DNA from: Wolfiporia cocos
Lineage: Eukaryota; Basidiomycota; Agaricomycetes; Polyporales; Phaeolaceae
Assembly (NCBI GenBank): GCA_029448655.1
Contig: JACCLO010000017.1
Coordinates: forward strand, 558,001 to 622,000
Direction: 5' to 3'
Length of the DNA: 64,000 nt
Each line of letters opens with the position of its first letter. Within the stretch, counting starts at the first letter, position 1. Position numbers and translations under genes: made by a program. Below are positions 1 through 10,735 of the stretch, piece by piece. The notes below the pieces were generated by a model. That model did no database searches. It worked only from the letters and a program-made list of their open reading frames with translations, and was not told the DNA's origin.

Positions 1-796
1 AGGCCCGCGGTGGTGTCTGCCCAGCCTGTGCGTGCGGTCAGCTGGCAGGTCGTCTGTGCACGGTGGCGGCGGCGTACCTGGGATGTCATGCCAGAAGAGG
101 ACAAGCTCATGGCGCTGCGCGTCGGTCACGACGTGTGGTGCGAGGTGCGCCCAGCGCGGGCTAGCCAGCATGCGGTCGAGAATCTGTGTACGGGTAAGGC
201 ATGGGGGGTCAGTGAGTGGAAGTAGAAGGGCTGGGCGGAGGCCTTGCGCGATAAGCCACCGACCACATGATGGAGCCATAGACTATCTGCCACCGTAAGG
301 GATGTGGCAAGACATGTGGCAGGCCGTGACATGGTGATGGTGTGGCAACATCGACATCGCGATAACCCGATCTCAAATCAAATCATGATCGAGGCCCGAT
401 ACGTGATGGCAGCGATAGCAGACGCGGGGTAGGGGCAACATACCTGGCGGTGCATTACATCGACGTTGAGCGTGCCCTGCGCGCCTTTCGCGATGGCGAA
501 CCTGCAAACGCGGTGCGTGAGTCGGGCGCGCAAGTGACGGCTATCGGACAGCGCACGTCATCTCATAGTAGCCTTCGCGCCACTCGGCGGTCAACGCGTC
601 CCAGTCTGCACCATGCACGGTGAGCGGCGCCGGCAGCGTAGCCGGGCAAGACACACGCACCGTCATCGACGATGCCGTCGAACCGTGCGCGGAGCTGCCG
701 CGAGATACCGGTGCGCCAGTCGACGACGGTGCCGAACGTGTCGAACACGAACGCCTGCACGCCCTTGAGGGGGTTCTCGCTATGTGGTGCGGACAT
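1..796 (-). CDS. Haloacid dehalogenase, type II (HAD superfamily), 5' part, spliced, runs off the left edge
   Basis: Spliced reading on the minus strand: exons 796-661, 605-557, 501-444, 183-78 and 25 to beyond base 1, all with GT..AG introns and consistent phase. The start is the ATG at 796. Exon 1 carries the HAD nucleophile motif FVFDTFGTVVDWRTG, where the first Asp is the expected nucleophile. Later exons give EWREGYYEMT, AIAKGAQGTLNVDV and LVLFWHDIPG followed by WADT, in the order known for (S)-2-haloacid dehalogenase-like proteins. The family hydrolyses C-halogen or phosphoester bonds through an aspartyl intermediate in the cytosol; the actual substrate here is unknown. A TATA-like TTATAA lies about 50 bases upstream of the ATG. 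No frame break is seen in the visible part; the C-terminal half is outside the window. Confidence 0.85.
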
Positions 797-3020
797 GGTT
801 GCTATTGTCGATCGGGGCGTCGCGGTGCGGGGTCGATGTCACTTATAAGAGTGCGGGGGTGGGGCGTGCGGAGAGACTCGGATGGGCGTGCTTGCACGTA
901 GCGAGCGATACGCCGGTGGAGCGAGAGGCGGGCGAACAGCGAGATGGTGCTGCGATGGCGAGCTGTGCTACAGCTTATGAGGATTCGGACGCATCTTCCC
1001 GCGTACATGCAATGCAACAGACGGAGCAGCCGCAATTGGCTGGAGTCTGAGCGTTAGTCAGGACAGGGCCCGGTGGGACGCGTCCGCGCCATTCGATGCA
1101 CCGCGTGGAAGGCGAATGAACACCACGCAGTCATTGGTGGAGCGGGGACGTCAAGTCGGGCATCTGCCCGAAGACCTTGTACTATTCGCACCGTACAACA
1201 TAGAATGGAACAGAGCGAAAGCCGCGGACGACCCAGCAGGCGGAGGATGGTCATCTGCCGAGTTGCTATTAGTATCGAGGGGCGCTTCTCCCGCCATCGG
1301 GCATTGACAGGATCTGGCAATGCCTCTACGCCTACCCGGAGCGCGCGTTGTCCCGGAGAGGAGATCTGCCTCCCCGATGCGCCCGCCAAGCCGCCAAGAT
1401 GCGCCTCGCGTTGGGCAGATTCCCTTTGGACGTTCGCGCATTGCCCGACGACGCCACAAAGTATGACGGCCCCGCACGCCCAGAACCTCACATGACCGCC
1501 CTCCGAGCTCGCACGCGCAACGCCCAGACGCTGTGGCGGATGTGCGCCCCGGCACCGTCGCGCAGCGCGCTGGCAGTGAGGCGCACTATCGCCGTTTTGT
1601 CCCCCGCCGCGGACCCTGCTCAGGGTCGCAGCTCCATCTCCATGCAGCGCCGCGCGTGCGCACAATGTCGCATGTGGCGACCCGGTTCGCGCCTGTGCTT
1701 GACGATTGCCTTTTAGCAAGGGCTCCTACTCGCGCCCGACGACACCCGACCGCGCGTGTCGATGGGTCGCCCACAGCGGAGCATGCCCCACATAGGCGAC
1801 CCGGTTCGGGCACCCACTCGGGGATGCGTCCTTCTCCAGCACCACAGGGCGCGCGTGGGTTCTCTGCGTCTCCAATTCTGCTTTTGGGCTGCCTGCGTAT
1901 CGCAAGCCTCAAGTCGTCTCCGCGCATCACGTGTGACTCGGCCTTCGACGTCGAGATCGGCATGCGATCGGGCATATCCCCGTTTGTTCTCTCTTCGCCG
2001 CTCGCACGCGTAACCTCCTTTAATCCTTCTCCGATTTGGTCTTCAGGCGTAGGCTTCCTCCGATTGCAAGTTCCAGCCGCCTTCCCCCCGCGCTTGGGCG
2101 TCGACGCTCGCCTGAACGGGGCGCCATACTGCACCCTATATGCTCCGCAGTCTCGTATGGTGTGCTCTCATAATGCAGGTCCTGTCGCTAGAGCTGCTGC
2201 GCGCCTGTGCATTTGCGCGCGGCTTCTCCTAATTCGATGACGACACGATCGACGCGCCCAATGTTGCGTACGCAACCGATCATCGACAGCCAGCTGACGT
2301 AAGCAGCGTCGCCCCGCGCACGCATACGGCACGAGCAAAGACGGGCGGCCTGCTGCGGCGCACGAGGATCCACAGCCGCGCGCGGTATGCATACTATTGC
2401 GCGCGGATCAGAACAGGCTGCGGTGCGTGTTGTGCAGAATTCGCCTTACGTTCTCCCGCCCCGAGGGCATCCCCGACCGCGCGGGGCGCGCACATGCTGA
2501 CGGATATTGTTTCATAACCTTCTTCTCCCTTGCACGCATCGTTCGTCTGCTGCGTGCGTCCGGCGGATGCCCCCGGGCTCTGCACGTCGGCTGCCGTGCG
2601 CGGCCGGCCTGCCGGCAGGGTGCGCGGACGGATAGGTAACAATAGTGTGCAAATGCGCAGGAAAAGTATGCGCGAGCTGCGGCACGCCCACGCTGCAGCT
2701 CTGTGGTGGTGCACACGCGGCACACAGGTAATCCGGGATGACCGACTTGACTTGGAATGCAAAAAGGATTGTTTGTTGTGCTCACCGGCGGCGGCGGGCG
2801 CTATTTCTATTCCTACAACAGCTTCTCGTTCATGGCACACTCATCATGGTCCACACCGTCGCTTCCTGCGTTGCCCCAAACATAGTCCTCCGCCCCAACG
2901 CAGCATCAAGAAGACCGTCCCAGACCGATCTGTCGCCTCGCACTACCGGGCCAAGCTTGTCCATGCCGGCCGACCACACATCGTACGCGGTGAATGCCTC
3001 TGCGGGAGATTGCTCGCATG
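797..3020. other. GC-rich stretch without a recognisable gene
   Basis: Several long open frames overlap on both strands here, for example about 1054-1719 minus and 1533-2240 plus. They are what GC-rich DNA yields by chance: none carries a motif I recognise, none shows a plausible exon chain, and they contradict each other in frame. It may be intergenic DNA or an old, mutated repeat. Nothing else is supported. Confidence 0.5.
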
Positions 3021-3956
3021 TCAGGTGGGAGGCCCCTCCCAACGTTTGTGCACCGAGACGGAACGCGTACCTGAGCTCGCATCGTCAGGGTTGAAAGGAC
3101 CGGTGCTGAAGCTTTCGCCTTCCGCTCTTGGCGCGAGCACGATGCGAATGATCGGCGGCTTGTACTGCATCGGTCGGAAGATATCCAGCTCTAATGGGTC
3201 GATGAGATCAAACAATGGCGCCAACCGCCCTATAGCTCGAGCGCCGCTCCAGTGTGACTTGGACGACGATGGCGGTTATCTTCTCGTGCTGGAGTGTCTG
3301 CCCGTCGAACAAGACGGGGATGATGATCTTGATGTCAGATTGACGGGGATAGCATACCCCCGCCGCTCCGTGCATCATGAGGGCATGCAGACACACGCGG
3401 TTGACCATGCCCTCGCACAGCTGGATAAAGTGGTTGAAGAATATCTTCGCATCGTTGAAGACTTCCCCCAACGTTAGTGCTGGCTCCTGTCGCCGATATG
3501 GCCAAGCAAGCGGCTCTTTCGCGCCCTCCGCAAACGAGACGAATATCGGCTGAGCCTAGGAGACATCGCAGCCGGGCCAGAGCTCCTCCAGGAAGTCAGG
3601 TACCATCACGTATGAGAAATTTCTGAGCGACATGTAGGACGTTGGATAGCTTTTTCTGTCGCATGCCAGTAAAAGGAGTAGACGTATCATGACGCCCCCG
3701 CGATCACCCATGCGCACATAAGAATACCGCACCAACTCCAGCAGCGCCCCTGGTGAGTCAAACACGGTGAATACCAGCCGTGCGGCCTCAGCGAGCACGG
3801 GCTCGGATAGCGATATCGTCACCATGTCACGTCGATAACCAGCTGGGATCAGAAACGCACGCATGTGTCTTGCCACCTGATTGCGCTCTTCTTGCAGTGC
3901 CTGTATGTCCTGTTCATACTCCAATGCGAGGCGTGCTGACAGGCAGGTGAGTTTCT

Positions 3957-4010
<54 letters not shown>

Positions 4011-4510
4011 TCGCTACGACGTAAGAAAATGGTTTGTTTAAGAGCTTTTCTACAGCGAAGTAGATGATCTCCATCCTGACGTCCATTAATCCATATTTGT
4101 ATCTGGTCGTAAATCTGGAATGAGGTGTGTGTGTTGGAGCAGACGCATCATGAGATGGATGGAAGACTTACAAAGGTCTTCCCATGCGAATTAGCCGATC
4201 AAGACGTACCACATCCGAGATTTGGAGATCGGTATACTGGTCGTACGGTGTGACCAAATGATCAAAGCCTACATCTACGAATGTGTCATTCACGATTTCC
4301 TCCCCAGAGCTCGAAAAATCATCATCAAGGGAAGGCGGTGCAAGCTGATCAGCACTTTCGGTAGTCGATATGAAGACGGAATACAGGCCGTGTTGCGTCA
4401 GTGATCTCAAAGCGCGCTGCAGTTCACCATAGATAGACCACATCTCGCCGGTTTTTGCATTGCGCCGGAATGTGGCAAGGTTGTGTGCTTCATCAAATGC
4501 ACATCAGTGA
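3021..4510 (-). pseudogene. Broken member of the Agaricomycete P-loop NTPase family with a nuclease-like C-terminal domain
   Basis: Minus-strand exon chain. It opens with a Walker-B-like FDEAHNLATF near 4480, then an LFIS-type block with VFISTTE and the end GRPL at 4168. After an intron, 4086-3556 continues with FAVEKLL, LSARLALEYE and SEPVLAEAARL. Then come FNDAKIFFNHFIQL and the block SDIKIIIPVLFD..IVVQV near 3300, and PLFDLIDPLELD near 3200. I recognise this block order from a large Agaricomycete family of P-loop NTPases; the D..P..Q pattern could be a degenerate restriction-endonuclease-type fold (inference). Breaks seen: an in-frame TAG at 3556-3558, a one-base frameshift near 3225-3235, and no readable N-terminal Walker A part upstream of the DEAH motif. 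The gene is therefore called dead. The family's function is not established. Confidence 0.65.
3961..4008. repeat. (GA)24 dinucleotide microsatellite
   Basis: An uninterrupted 48-base GA run. On the minus strand it reads (TC)n directly before TGTCAG and the next coding block of the NTPase pseudogene. It therefore sits as the polypyrimidine tract of an intron rather than as a Ser-Leu coding repeat. Confidence 0.95.
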
Positions 4511-4718
4511 ACTCGATATATCACTTGCAGCCCCTCAATCAGGCAAATGGCCCATCTTTGCCTGGTCTCCCGTTGCGCTCAATGGCTCAGGTCTGACTAC
4601 AAGCAATAACCATCCATCATCGGCAAAACGCGAACCCTCATATCTAGTCCGCTAACTATTGTAAATACCATCTCAATAGATATACATAGATACGAGCAGA
4701 TACTACGTGCAGAGCACT

Positions 4719-4940
4719 AGCAGGATCAATGAGGACTGAAATTTGTAGGATCAATGAGGACCGAAATGCTATTTGCAGGATCAAAGAGGACCGGAATATT
4801 GTTTGTAGGAAAGACATGTGAATTGCAGGACCAAAGAGGACGGATCTATTATTTGCAGGACTAGAGAGGACAGCTACATTATTTGCAGGATCAAAGAGGA
4901 TGTACATAATTATTGCAGGATTAACAAGGACATAATTCTT
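4719..4940. repeat. Degenerate minisatellite, about 8 units of 21-31 bp
   Basis: Repeated units built around TTGCAGGATCAAAGAGGAC, seen near 4721, 4747, 4776, 4803 (shortened), 4824, 4853, 4884 and 4914. They are separated by AT-rich spacers such as GAAATGCTAT and ATTATTT. Units differ from one another by several bases, so the array is old. It stops about 40 bases before the hAT-like element. I recognise no function. Confidence 0.85.
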
Positions 4941-5462
4941 AATGACATTGTTCAACGTGAGTACTGGTGAGGTGACACTGTCCCTAGTGATGTGCCAGGC
5001 CCGGCTTTGGGCCATAGGCCGGGCCGGGCCAAGCCCTACACCACGGCTTGAGACGGCCCAGGGCCCGGCTTGTGTCTCAAGCCGGGCCGGGCCAAGCCGT
5101 GAGCCCTGGGCCTGAAAGCTCTAACGGATAAAATGTCTAGTAACTATGATGTAAGGATATATATAGTAGCAGTATGCCATATTTCAATGAAGTATGTCTA
5201 TATTTTTTAATTAAAGCAAGAGGATAGTCCCATGGATTGAATTCTTGGTGCTGAAGCCTGTCGCTCACTTTTGGGCGCCTATACGATGCCCCATTTGGAA
5301 GGCGCGCCACAGAGCACCGTGCCGGTAAAATGATGATTTCACACTATAATTCACTAATTATTGAAGATACTGGAGCTTGGCTTTGTCAGAAGATAGTTTA
5401 AGAAGGTACGTTATGAGTTTGTGTGGCTACAGTGATGATCATCCTCACAGTGCCAGGCCCCG

Positions 5463-6161
5463 TGACACAGACTAGACTGTGGGACTCACACTATAACCTT
5501 GTAAGCGACTTGAAGATGTTGCAGAAGGTTGGTGAGGAGGCTAGTGGGCGCAAGCAGAGATGGTATGTAACTGTGCGAATGCAGAGAACAAATCTAAGGC
5601 TTATCCGCAGTGATAGCCCTACTTATATACATGCTTTGTTTGGTTACTCGAAGAGGAGCCAAACAGTTAGACGGTCTGTGCGCAGACATAACTAATACAG
5701 CTAAGTCGTAAACTACAATAGACCATGTGCGCCGGTAATGGCCGCACCAGTAAGAACGTTTGTTTGGACCGTAGGTCCGTGTTGTGGAAGTGGCTGTAGC
5801 TACGTTAGTAAGCCATGCATGTGATTCTTATATACCGGTATCGGGATATGAGTAATCGTAAGGGCATTGGCATGTGATAACGAGCGGGCCGCTTATCCAA
5901 TTGTACTGACATAGCCCGGTATCGGGATATGAGTAAGGCGCGTGACACCGGAGGTTAGTCCGCTGAGTCATTGACGCGTATGGGCGTATTATGTACGTGT
6001 TGTTATGACAGGTGGACGTATACCGCGTTGTGTACGTGTTGTTTGGTTGCGTGTACGTGTAGACGGGCGCTTAGCAGCGTAAACGTCTACAAGGTCGTAG
6101 AAATACCAGATAAATAGGTAAAAATACGGGAAAAATAGTGGCATGTCCCAAATCTGTGACA
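5463..6161 (-). repeat. gypsy-1a 3' LTR
   Basis: 699 bp; on the minus strand it starts TGTCACAGATTTGGG and ends GTCTGTGTCA. It is adjacent to the polypurine tract of the internal region. Confidence 0.96.
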
Positions 6162-6200
6162 TTACCCCCTCTTCAGGTTTCATTGTCCCTAATGGAACGA

Positions 6201-6743
6201 TTACTTTCCTGTGGAGCCGAAACCACCAGTACCGCGCTCGGATTTAATCTTTTCAAAGTAAGATTTTCCGTGTAGCGTAATGTGCGGGTCCTTGGCAACT
6301 TCGCAGATGAGCTGAGCAATCTTATCACCGGCCCGAATATCGATAGATATGTCGGAGTGATTCCGGAGAATGATGATTACTTCGCCTTGATAGTCGTGGT
6401 CGATAACGCCACCCATTACGTCTATGCCTTTGCGGGCAAGACTGGAGCGGGGGGCGATACGTCCGTAAGTGCCGAAAGGTACCTGGATCTTTAGTTTGGT
6501 GTTGTATTCTGTCTGCCCGTGAGTTGGCAGAACGTCGCCTGTTGCAGTGTACAGGTCAAACCCAACCGAGTCCTGGGTTCCCTTTTCCGGCATTCGGCCG
6601 CCTTCACCGACTACGATTTTCAAGTCCGCGTTTTGGTTAATGTCTGCTGACATCCACCCCCCGTCGGGGTGTCTAACCATGCGCTGTTGGGATCCTTCGC
6701 AAATTCTTCGCGATACTGCGGCCAGTCGTCTGGCCACGTGCAT
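6201..6743 (-). pseudogene. dUTPase domain of gypsy-1a, put out of frame
   Basis: All five dUTPase motifs are present in order: [32 protein letters not shown] and RGTGGFGSTG before the stop at 6201. In gypsy-1b the same domain is the in-frame C-terminus of pol. Here the plus strand reads GCGCTGTTGGGA at 6681 where gypsy-1b reads GCGCTGCTTGGGA. This one-base loss puts pol into a frame that ends at 6620. dUTPases hydrolyse dUTP to dUMP and PPi and would limit uracil entry into element cDNA. Whether the domain can still be made, for example by frameshifting, is not visible. Confidence 0.9.
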
Positions 6744-9700
6744 TCGTCGGCTTCCCAGTCGTCGCTGTCAGGGTCGAAGACGTGAACTGCTTCTTTCCTT
6801 CTAGCTGAGCGCCTGAGGGGGACATCCTGCATTGGAATGGCGTGTGAAGCCTTGTATTCCTGCAGAATGTCGTATGCCGTGTCGAGATCGGCTTCGCGTA
6901 CCCAGGAGTCGTCATTGATACCGAACCCTTTCCATCGGATTCTGTATTCAACTCTTCCTGCACGGAGACGATGATCTAAGATCTTCTCGACTTCCCATAA
7001 CTCCTCGCCGTCGACCATTTCTGGTTGAGGCTCTGGTTTTTTCTGATGCACCGGGTCCTTGTACATGACCAACTTGGAAGCGTGAAATACTGGGTGATAG
7101 GCCCTGTATTGCTCGTCCATATATACCCTAAAGGTGACCGGCGATAATTGTTCAATTATCTTAAATGGTCCCAAATAGCGTGGACTAAGACTTCTTTCGG
7201 AGTCTTGCCAGCTACGGGCGTCAACGAGAACTTTGTCGCCGACTTTAAACGGTACCGAGCGCTTATGTTGATCGTAGTACCAAGACCAGCGTTCGGCAGC
7301 CAATTTCATTGCTGCCTTAGCTTGTTCTTGTGCTGACCATCGTTCGTAAGCAATGACATTTAGGTCCGTGTATGGTGTTGGACGTAAATTTGTAGGTCCT
7401 GCATTAGGGTGCCTTCCTAGTTCGACAAAGAATGGGCTATTCTTTGTTGTCTCACTAGCCGCGTTGTTGTACGCGAATTCAGCCGTTGGGAGAAACCATG
7501 ACCAGTTATCCTTTTGAATAACATCGATGTAACATCTAAGATATTGTTCCAGGATCTGGTTAACTCTCTCCGTCTGGCCATCCGCTTGCGGGTGATAGGC
7601 GGTTGTCATTGACCGTTGGATTCCCAATTGCTCACACCATCCCTTGAATAAGGCGGCTGCGAATTGCGGGCCTCTATCCGAAATGATTTGTTTCGGAAGT
7701 CCGTGGTTCGGATAAATCCGAAGGTACAGGAGGTTCGCAAATTCTTTTGCCGTTATCTTGTCTGACGTGGGAATGAAGTGTGCTCGTTTGGTAAGCCGGT
7801 CCACTATTACCATAATAGCATTGAATTGTTTCAATTCGCCGCTGGGCGGTAGGTGGACGATAAGGTCAATTGTGACGGTGTCCCAAGGTGCTTCCGGAAC
7901 TGGGAGCGGTTGCAGGGGTCCGTACGGGGTCTGGTTGTGGTTCTTCATGCGTTGACATGTGTCACAACCTTCCACGTATTGCTTTACCATCGTGGTCATT
8001 CCAGGCCACCAGTAATTACGTGATAGAAGTTCATAGGTCTTCCATCGTCCGAAGTGTCCGGCAGTCACATGGTCATGATGTAACTCCAGGATCTTCGTGC
8101 GCAATTCCTTAGGCTCTTTTGGAACGTACACTTTTCCTCGTCTGAGGAGTAATCCGGCCTCCATGTTCCATTCCTGGAGATCCTTACCGAATTCCTTGGG
8201 ACCACTTTTCAGTAGTTCCTGGTAATCCTTGGTAATTTGATCGTCCATGAGGGCTTGTCGGATTTGTCGGAGAAGGTCCTCGTCGCCTGATTGTATCTCC
8301 TGCTGTGACGCTTCTAGCGCCCTAACCGTAAAGTATTCCGGTTTCAGCAAAATTTGATCGCGATTGTCGAGTTCCACCCCCTCTTCATGGTCTGGCCTCC
8401 GTGACAGAGGATCAGCCGTAAGCATTGTTTTACCGGGTTTGTGGCACATGGTGAAGTTGAACCTTGTCAGGTAAAGACTCCAACGTGCCTGTCTCCGGGT
8501 TAGCCGTTGTGCCGATTTGAAATATGTCAGATTGAGATGATCCGACCAGACTTCAAATTTGTGTGGGTGTCCTTCGAGGTAATGTCTCCATTCCTCTAGA
8601 GCGCGGATGATTGCGAGCAACTCCTTGTCGTAAATCTCATAGTTCCTTTCGGGTGCTGATAGAGATTTCGAGTAGAAGGCTACCGGGTGCCAGAGCTTAT
8701 CCTCCGAAGAATATTGTGATAGCACTGCACCAGTTGCGTAATCGGAAGAATCCGCTTCCACGCGGAACGGGGATTCCTGATCTGGGATCCGGAGTATTGG
8801 AGCCGATGTGAAAGCTTCCTTGAGAGTTTGGAAGGCTTCCGCTTGTTCGGGTCCCCAATTCCACTGCGTGTTTTTCTTGGACAGTTCGGTTAACGGCTTA
8901 ACCACTTTGGAGAAGTCTTTAATGAACCGACGGTAGTAGTTGGCGAAGCCAACAAAGGCTTGGACGTCCTTCACCTTGGCAGGTGTAGGCCAGTCCATGA
9001 CACCGGCTACCTTCTTAGGGTCCATTTCGACTTTTCCTTTGGAAATGATCATTCCCAGGTATTCAATACTGCTTTGTTCGAAGAAGCACTTTTCAGGCTT
9101 CGCGAACAAGTCGTTGTCTTGCAAGATTTGTAATACTTGCTTGACAATACGACGGTGTTCCAACAGGTCGTTTCCGAACACAAGGATGTCGTCTAGGTAG
9201 ACAATGACCTTTCCTTCTCTGATAAGGTCACCTAGAATATCGTTCATCATGTGCTGGAACGTGCTGGGTGCATTACAAAAGCCGAAGTACATGACTACAG
9301 CTTCGTAAAGGCCGTTAGGCGTAATGAATGCGGTCTTCCATTCATCTCCCTCCTTGATTCTTACGTTGTTGTAACCCCAACGCAAGTCGAGCTTCGTAAA
9401 TATCGAAGCCTGGCTAAGCTTATCGATAAGCTCGTCTATGCGTGGGAGAGGGTACCTGTTTTTAATGGTCAAGTCGTTTACTTTCCGGTAATCGACTACC
9501 ATTCGGGCTCCGCCGTCTTTTTTAGGGACGAAGAAGACCGGGCTCGCGATCGGGGATTTTGAGTGTCGGATGTAGCCCTTCCGTAACTCTTCCTGAATCC
9601 ACTGATCTAGCGAGTTCGCTTCCTGAGGAGACATCTTGTATGCCTTACTCGGGGGCGGTAGTACCGCGTCATCGGGGAAGTCGATGGCGTGGTCATATGG

Positions 9701-10735
9701 TTTCCGTTCGGGCATCCTTTCGGATGCGCGTTGAGAAAATACCGTGGGACCAAACTCCTGGTATTCCTCCGGAACCAAGGATTTCCATTTCTGGAGATCC
9801 GCATCTGTCAGGAATTCATCATCCGACTTCTCCGTTATCGACTGAATGGCATCGATAAGGAGTTCCGTTCCTTCGTCAAGGGTGTTCACCCAAGCGACAA
9901 AGGGATTCTCCGGCTCCTCTAAGCCGAGGAAATCTATTGGAAAGTCATTGATGATCTGATAGATGTTGCGGGGTTCGATTTCGTCCTCTTCCTCAGAAAT
10001 CGAAACCCGTTTGCCATGTTTGCATTTTTCCGTACACCGATATGTGAAGGTTCCTTCCGGCCAGTTGAAGTCCGGGTTGTGTTTCAGGAACCAATCATAT
10101 CCGAGGATCACATCCGCATTCTGTACGTCCATTACGTACAAGAATTCGGTGGACTTGTGTTCCTCGTGCACCATATAAGCTTTTACTGCCATATTGATAT
10201 TACCGGCGGTATTAGAGGTACCGTCGGCGTTACGAATCTCGAGAGGTGAAGGTAGCTTCTGAGTGACTAACTTCTCCTCGTGTACGAGTTTCTTATCTAT
10301 GACGCTTATTGATGCACCGGTGTCGATTAATGCCATGACGTTAACTTTCTTTCCATATACCCACAGTTCCACTTCGATAGAGAACGATTTATTGTCGTCT
10401 CGAGAATCGTTTCCATGTACATTATACAAAGTGAAAAATTTCAACGCGAGCGGGTCAGGATAAAAGTATTTTACAGGAGGGGCACGTGTAGCTAGTGTCC
10501 TTGTCCTCCGGGCAAAGTCCATTGCCGAGTTTCCGAATATACCGAGATGGGATACCGGGTGACGTACGACCGCCTTATCTTCCCACGAGATAAGGGGTCT
10601 CTGTGAAGCCTCTTCGTAGAGGTGCGCTTCTTCGGGGCGCTGTACACTCCCAGCCGCTGCGGGGCTGGTGTGTTCTTCACAGAACGTCTTCGAGACGTGT
10701 GGTTGGGGCGAGGGGAACCGAGATGGTCCCGACAT
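6620..10735 (-). CDS. pol: gypsy-1a Pol: protease, reverse transcriptase, RNase H, integrase, chromodomain
   Basis: 1371 residues. Protease: ALIDTGAS near residue 138. RT: VPKKDGGARMVVDYRKVN with catalytic YLDD near 513. RNase H: EADSSDYATGAV near 660. Integrase: HH..CC zinc module (LHHDHVTAGH, CDTCQ) near 885-927, then catalytic D957, D1020 and E1056 (spacing DD35E). These are followed by a GPF/Y-like YLGPF and a chromodomain (WEVEKILDHR..RIRWKG) near 1247-1294. The RT..RNaseH..IN order defines Ty3/gypsy, and the terminal chromodomain makes it a chromovirus. Its frame is +1 relative to gag, with a 59-base overlap. Compared with gypsy-1b it loses the dUTPase through a one-base deletion near 6687 and ends in about 30 out-of-frame residues. 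Confidence 0.95.
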   Translation of the reverse strand: MSGPSRFPSPQPHVSKTFCEEHTSPAAAGSVQRPEEAHLYEEASQRPLISWEDKAVVRHPVSHLGIFGNSAMDFARRTRTLATRAPPVKYFYPDPLALKFFTLYNVHGNDSRDDNKSFSIEVELWVYGKKVNVMALIDTGASISVIDKKLVHEEKLVTQKLPSPLEIRNADGTSNTAGNINMAVKAYMVHEEHKSTEFLYVMDVQNADVILGYDWFLKHNPDFNWPEGTFTYRCTEKCKHGKRVSISEEEDEIEPRNIYQIINDFPIDFLGLEEPENPFVAWVNTLDEGTELLIDAIQSITEKSDDEFLTDADLQKWKSLVPEEYQEFGPTVFSQRASERMPERKPYDHAIDFPDDAVLPPPSKAYKMSPQEANSLDQWIQEELRKGYIRHSKSPIASPVFFVPKKDGGARMVVDYRKVNDLTIKNRYPLPRIDELIDKLSQASIFTKLDLRWGYNNVRIKEGDEWKTAFITPNGLYEAVVMYFGFCNAPSTFQHMMNDILGDLIREGKVIVYLDDILVFGNDLLEHRRIVKQVLQILQDNDLFAKPEKCFFEQSSIEYLGMIISKGKVEMDPKKVAGVMDWPTPAKVKDVQAFVGFANYYRRFIKDFSKVVKPLTELSKKNTQWNWGPEQAEAFQTLKEAFTSAPILRIPDQESPFRVEADSSDYATGAVLSQYSSEDKLWHPVAFYSKSLSAPERNYEIYDKELLAIIRALEEWRHYLEGHPHKFEVWSDHLNLTYFKSAQRLTRRQARWSLYLTRFNFTMCHKPGKTMLTADPLSRRPDHEEGVELDNRDQILLKPEYFTVRALEASQQEIQSGDEDLLRQIRQALMDDQITKDYQELLKSGPKEFGKDLQEWNMEAGLLLRRGKVYVPKEPKELRTKILELHHDHVTAGHFGRWKTYELLSRNYWWPGMTTMVKQYVEGCDTCQRMKNHNQTPYGPLQPLPVPEAPWDTVTIDLIVHLPPSGELKQFNAIMVIVDRLTKRAHFIPTSDKITAKEFANLLYLRIYPNHGLPKQIISDRGPQFAAALFKGWCEQLGIQRSMTTAYHPQADGQTERVNQILEQYLRCYIDVIQKDNWSWFLPTAEFAYNNAASETTKNSPFFVELGRHPNAGPTNLRPTPYTDLNVIAYERWSAQEQAKAAMKLAAERWSWYYDQHKRSVPFKVGDKVLVDARSWQDSERSLSPRYLGPFKIIEQLSPVTFRVYMDEQYRAYHPVFHASKLVMYKDPVHQKKPEPQPEMVDGEELWEVEKILDHRLRAGRVEYRIRWKGFGINDDSWVREADLDTAYDILQEYKASHAIPMQDVPLRRSARRKEAVHVFDPDSDDWEADECTWPDDWPQYREEFAKDPNSAWLDTPTGGGCQQTLTKTRT

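Noticed and set aside
1054..2240. Long overlapping open frames on both strands (up to 235 codons)
   Set aside because: GC-rich DNA suppresses stop codons; frames conflict and carry no recognisable motif or splice structure.
3544..3558. A 15-base intron to remove the TAG in the NTPase gene
   Set aside because: Far too short for a spliceosomal intron; the frame is the same on both sides, so a nonsense mutation is simpler.
3961..4008. Ser-Leu repeat protein segment on the minus strand
   Set aside because: The run sits between a plausible splice donor and the TGTCAG acceptor, and the coding blocks either side match the family without it.
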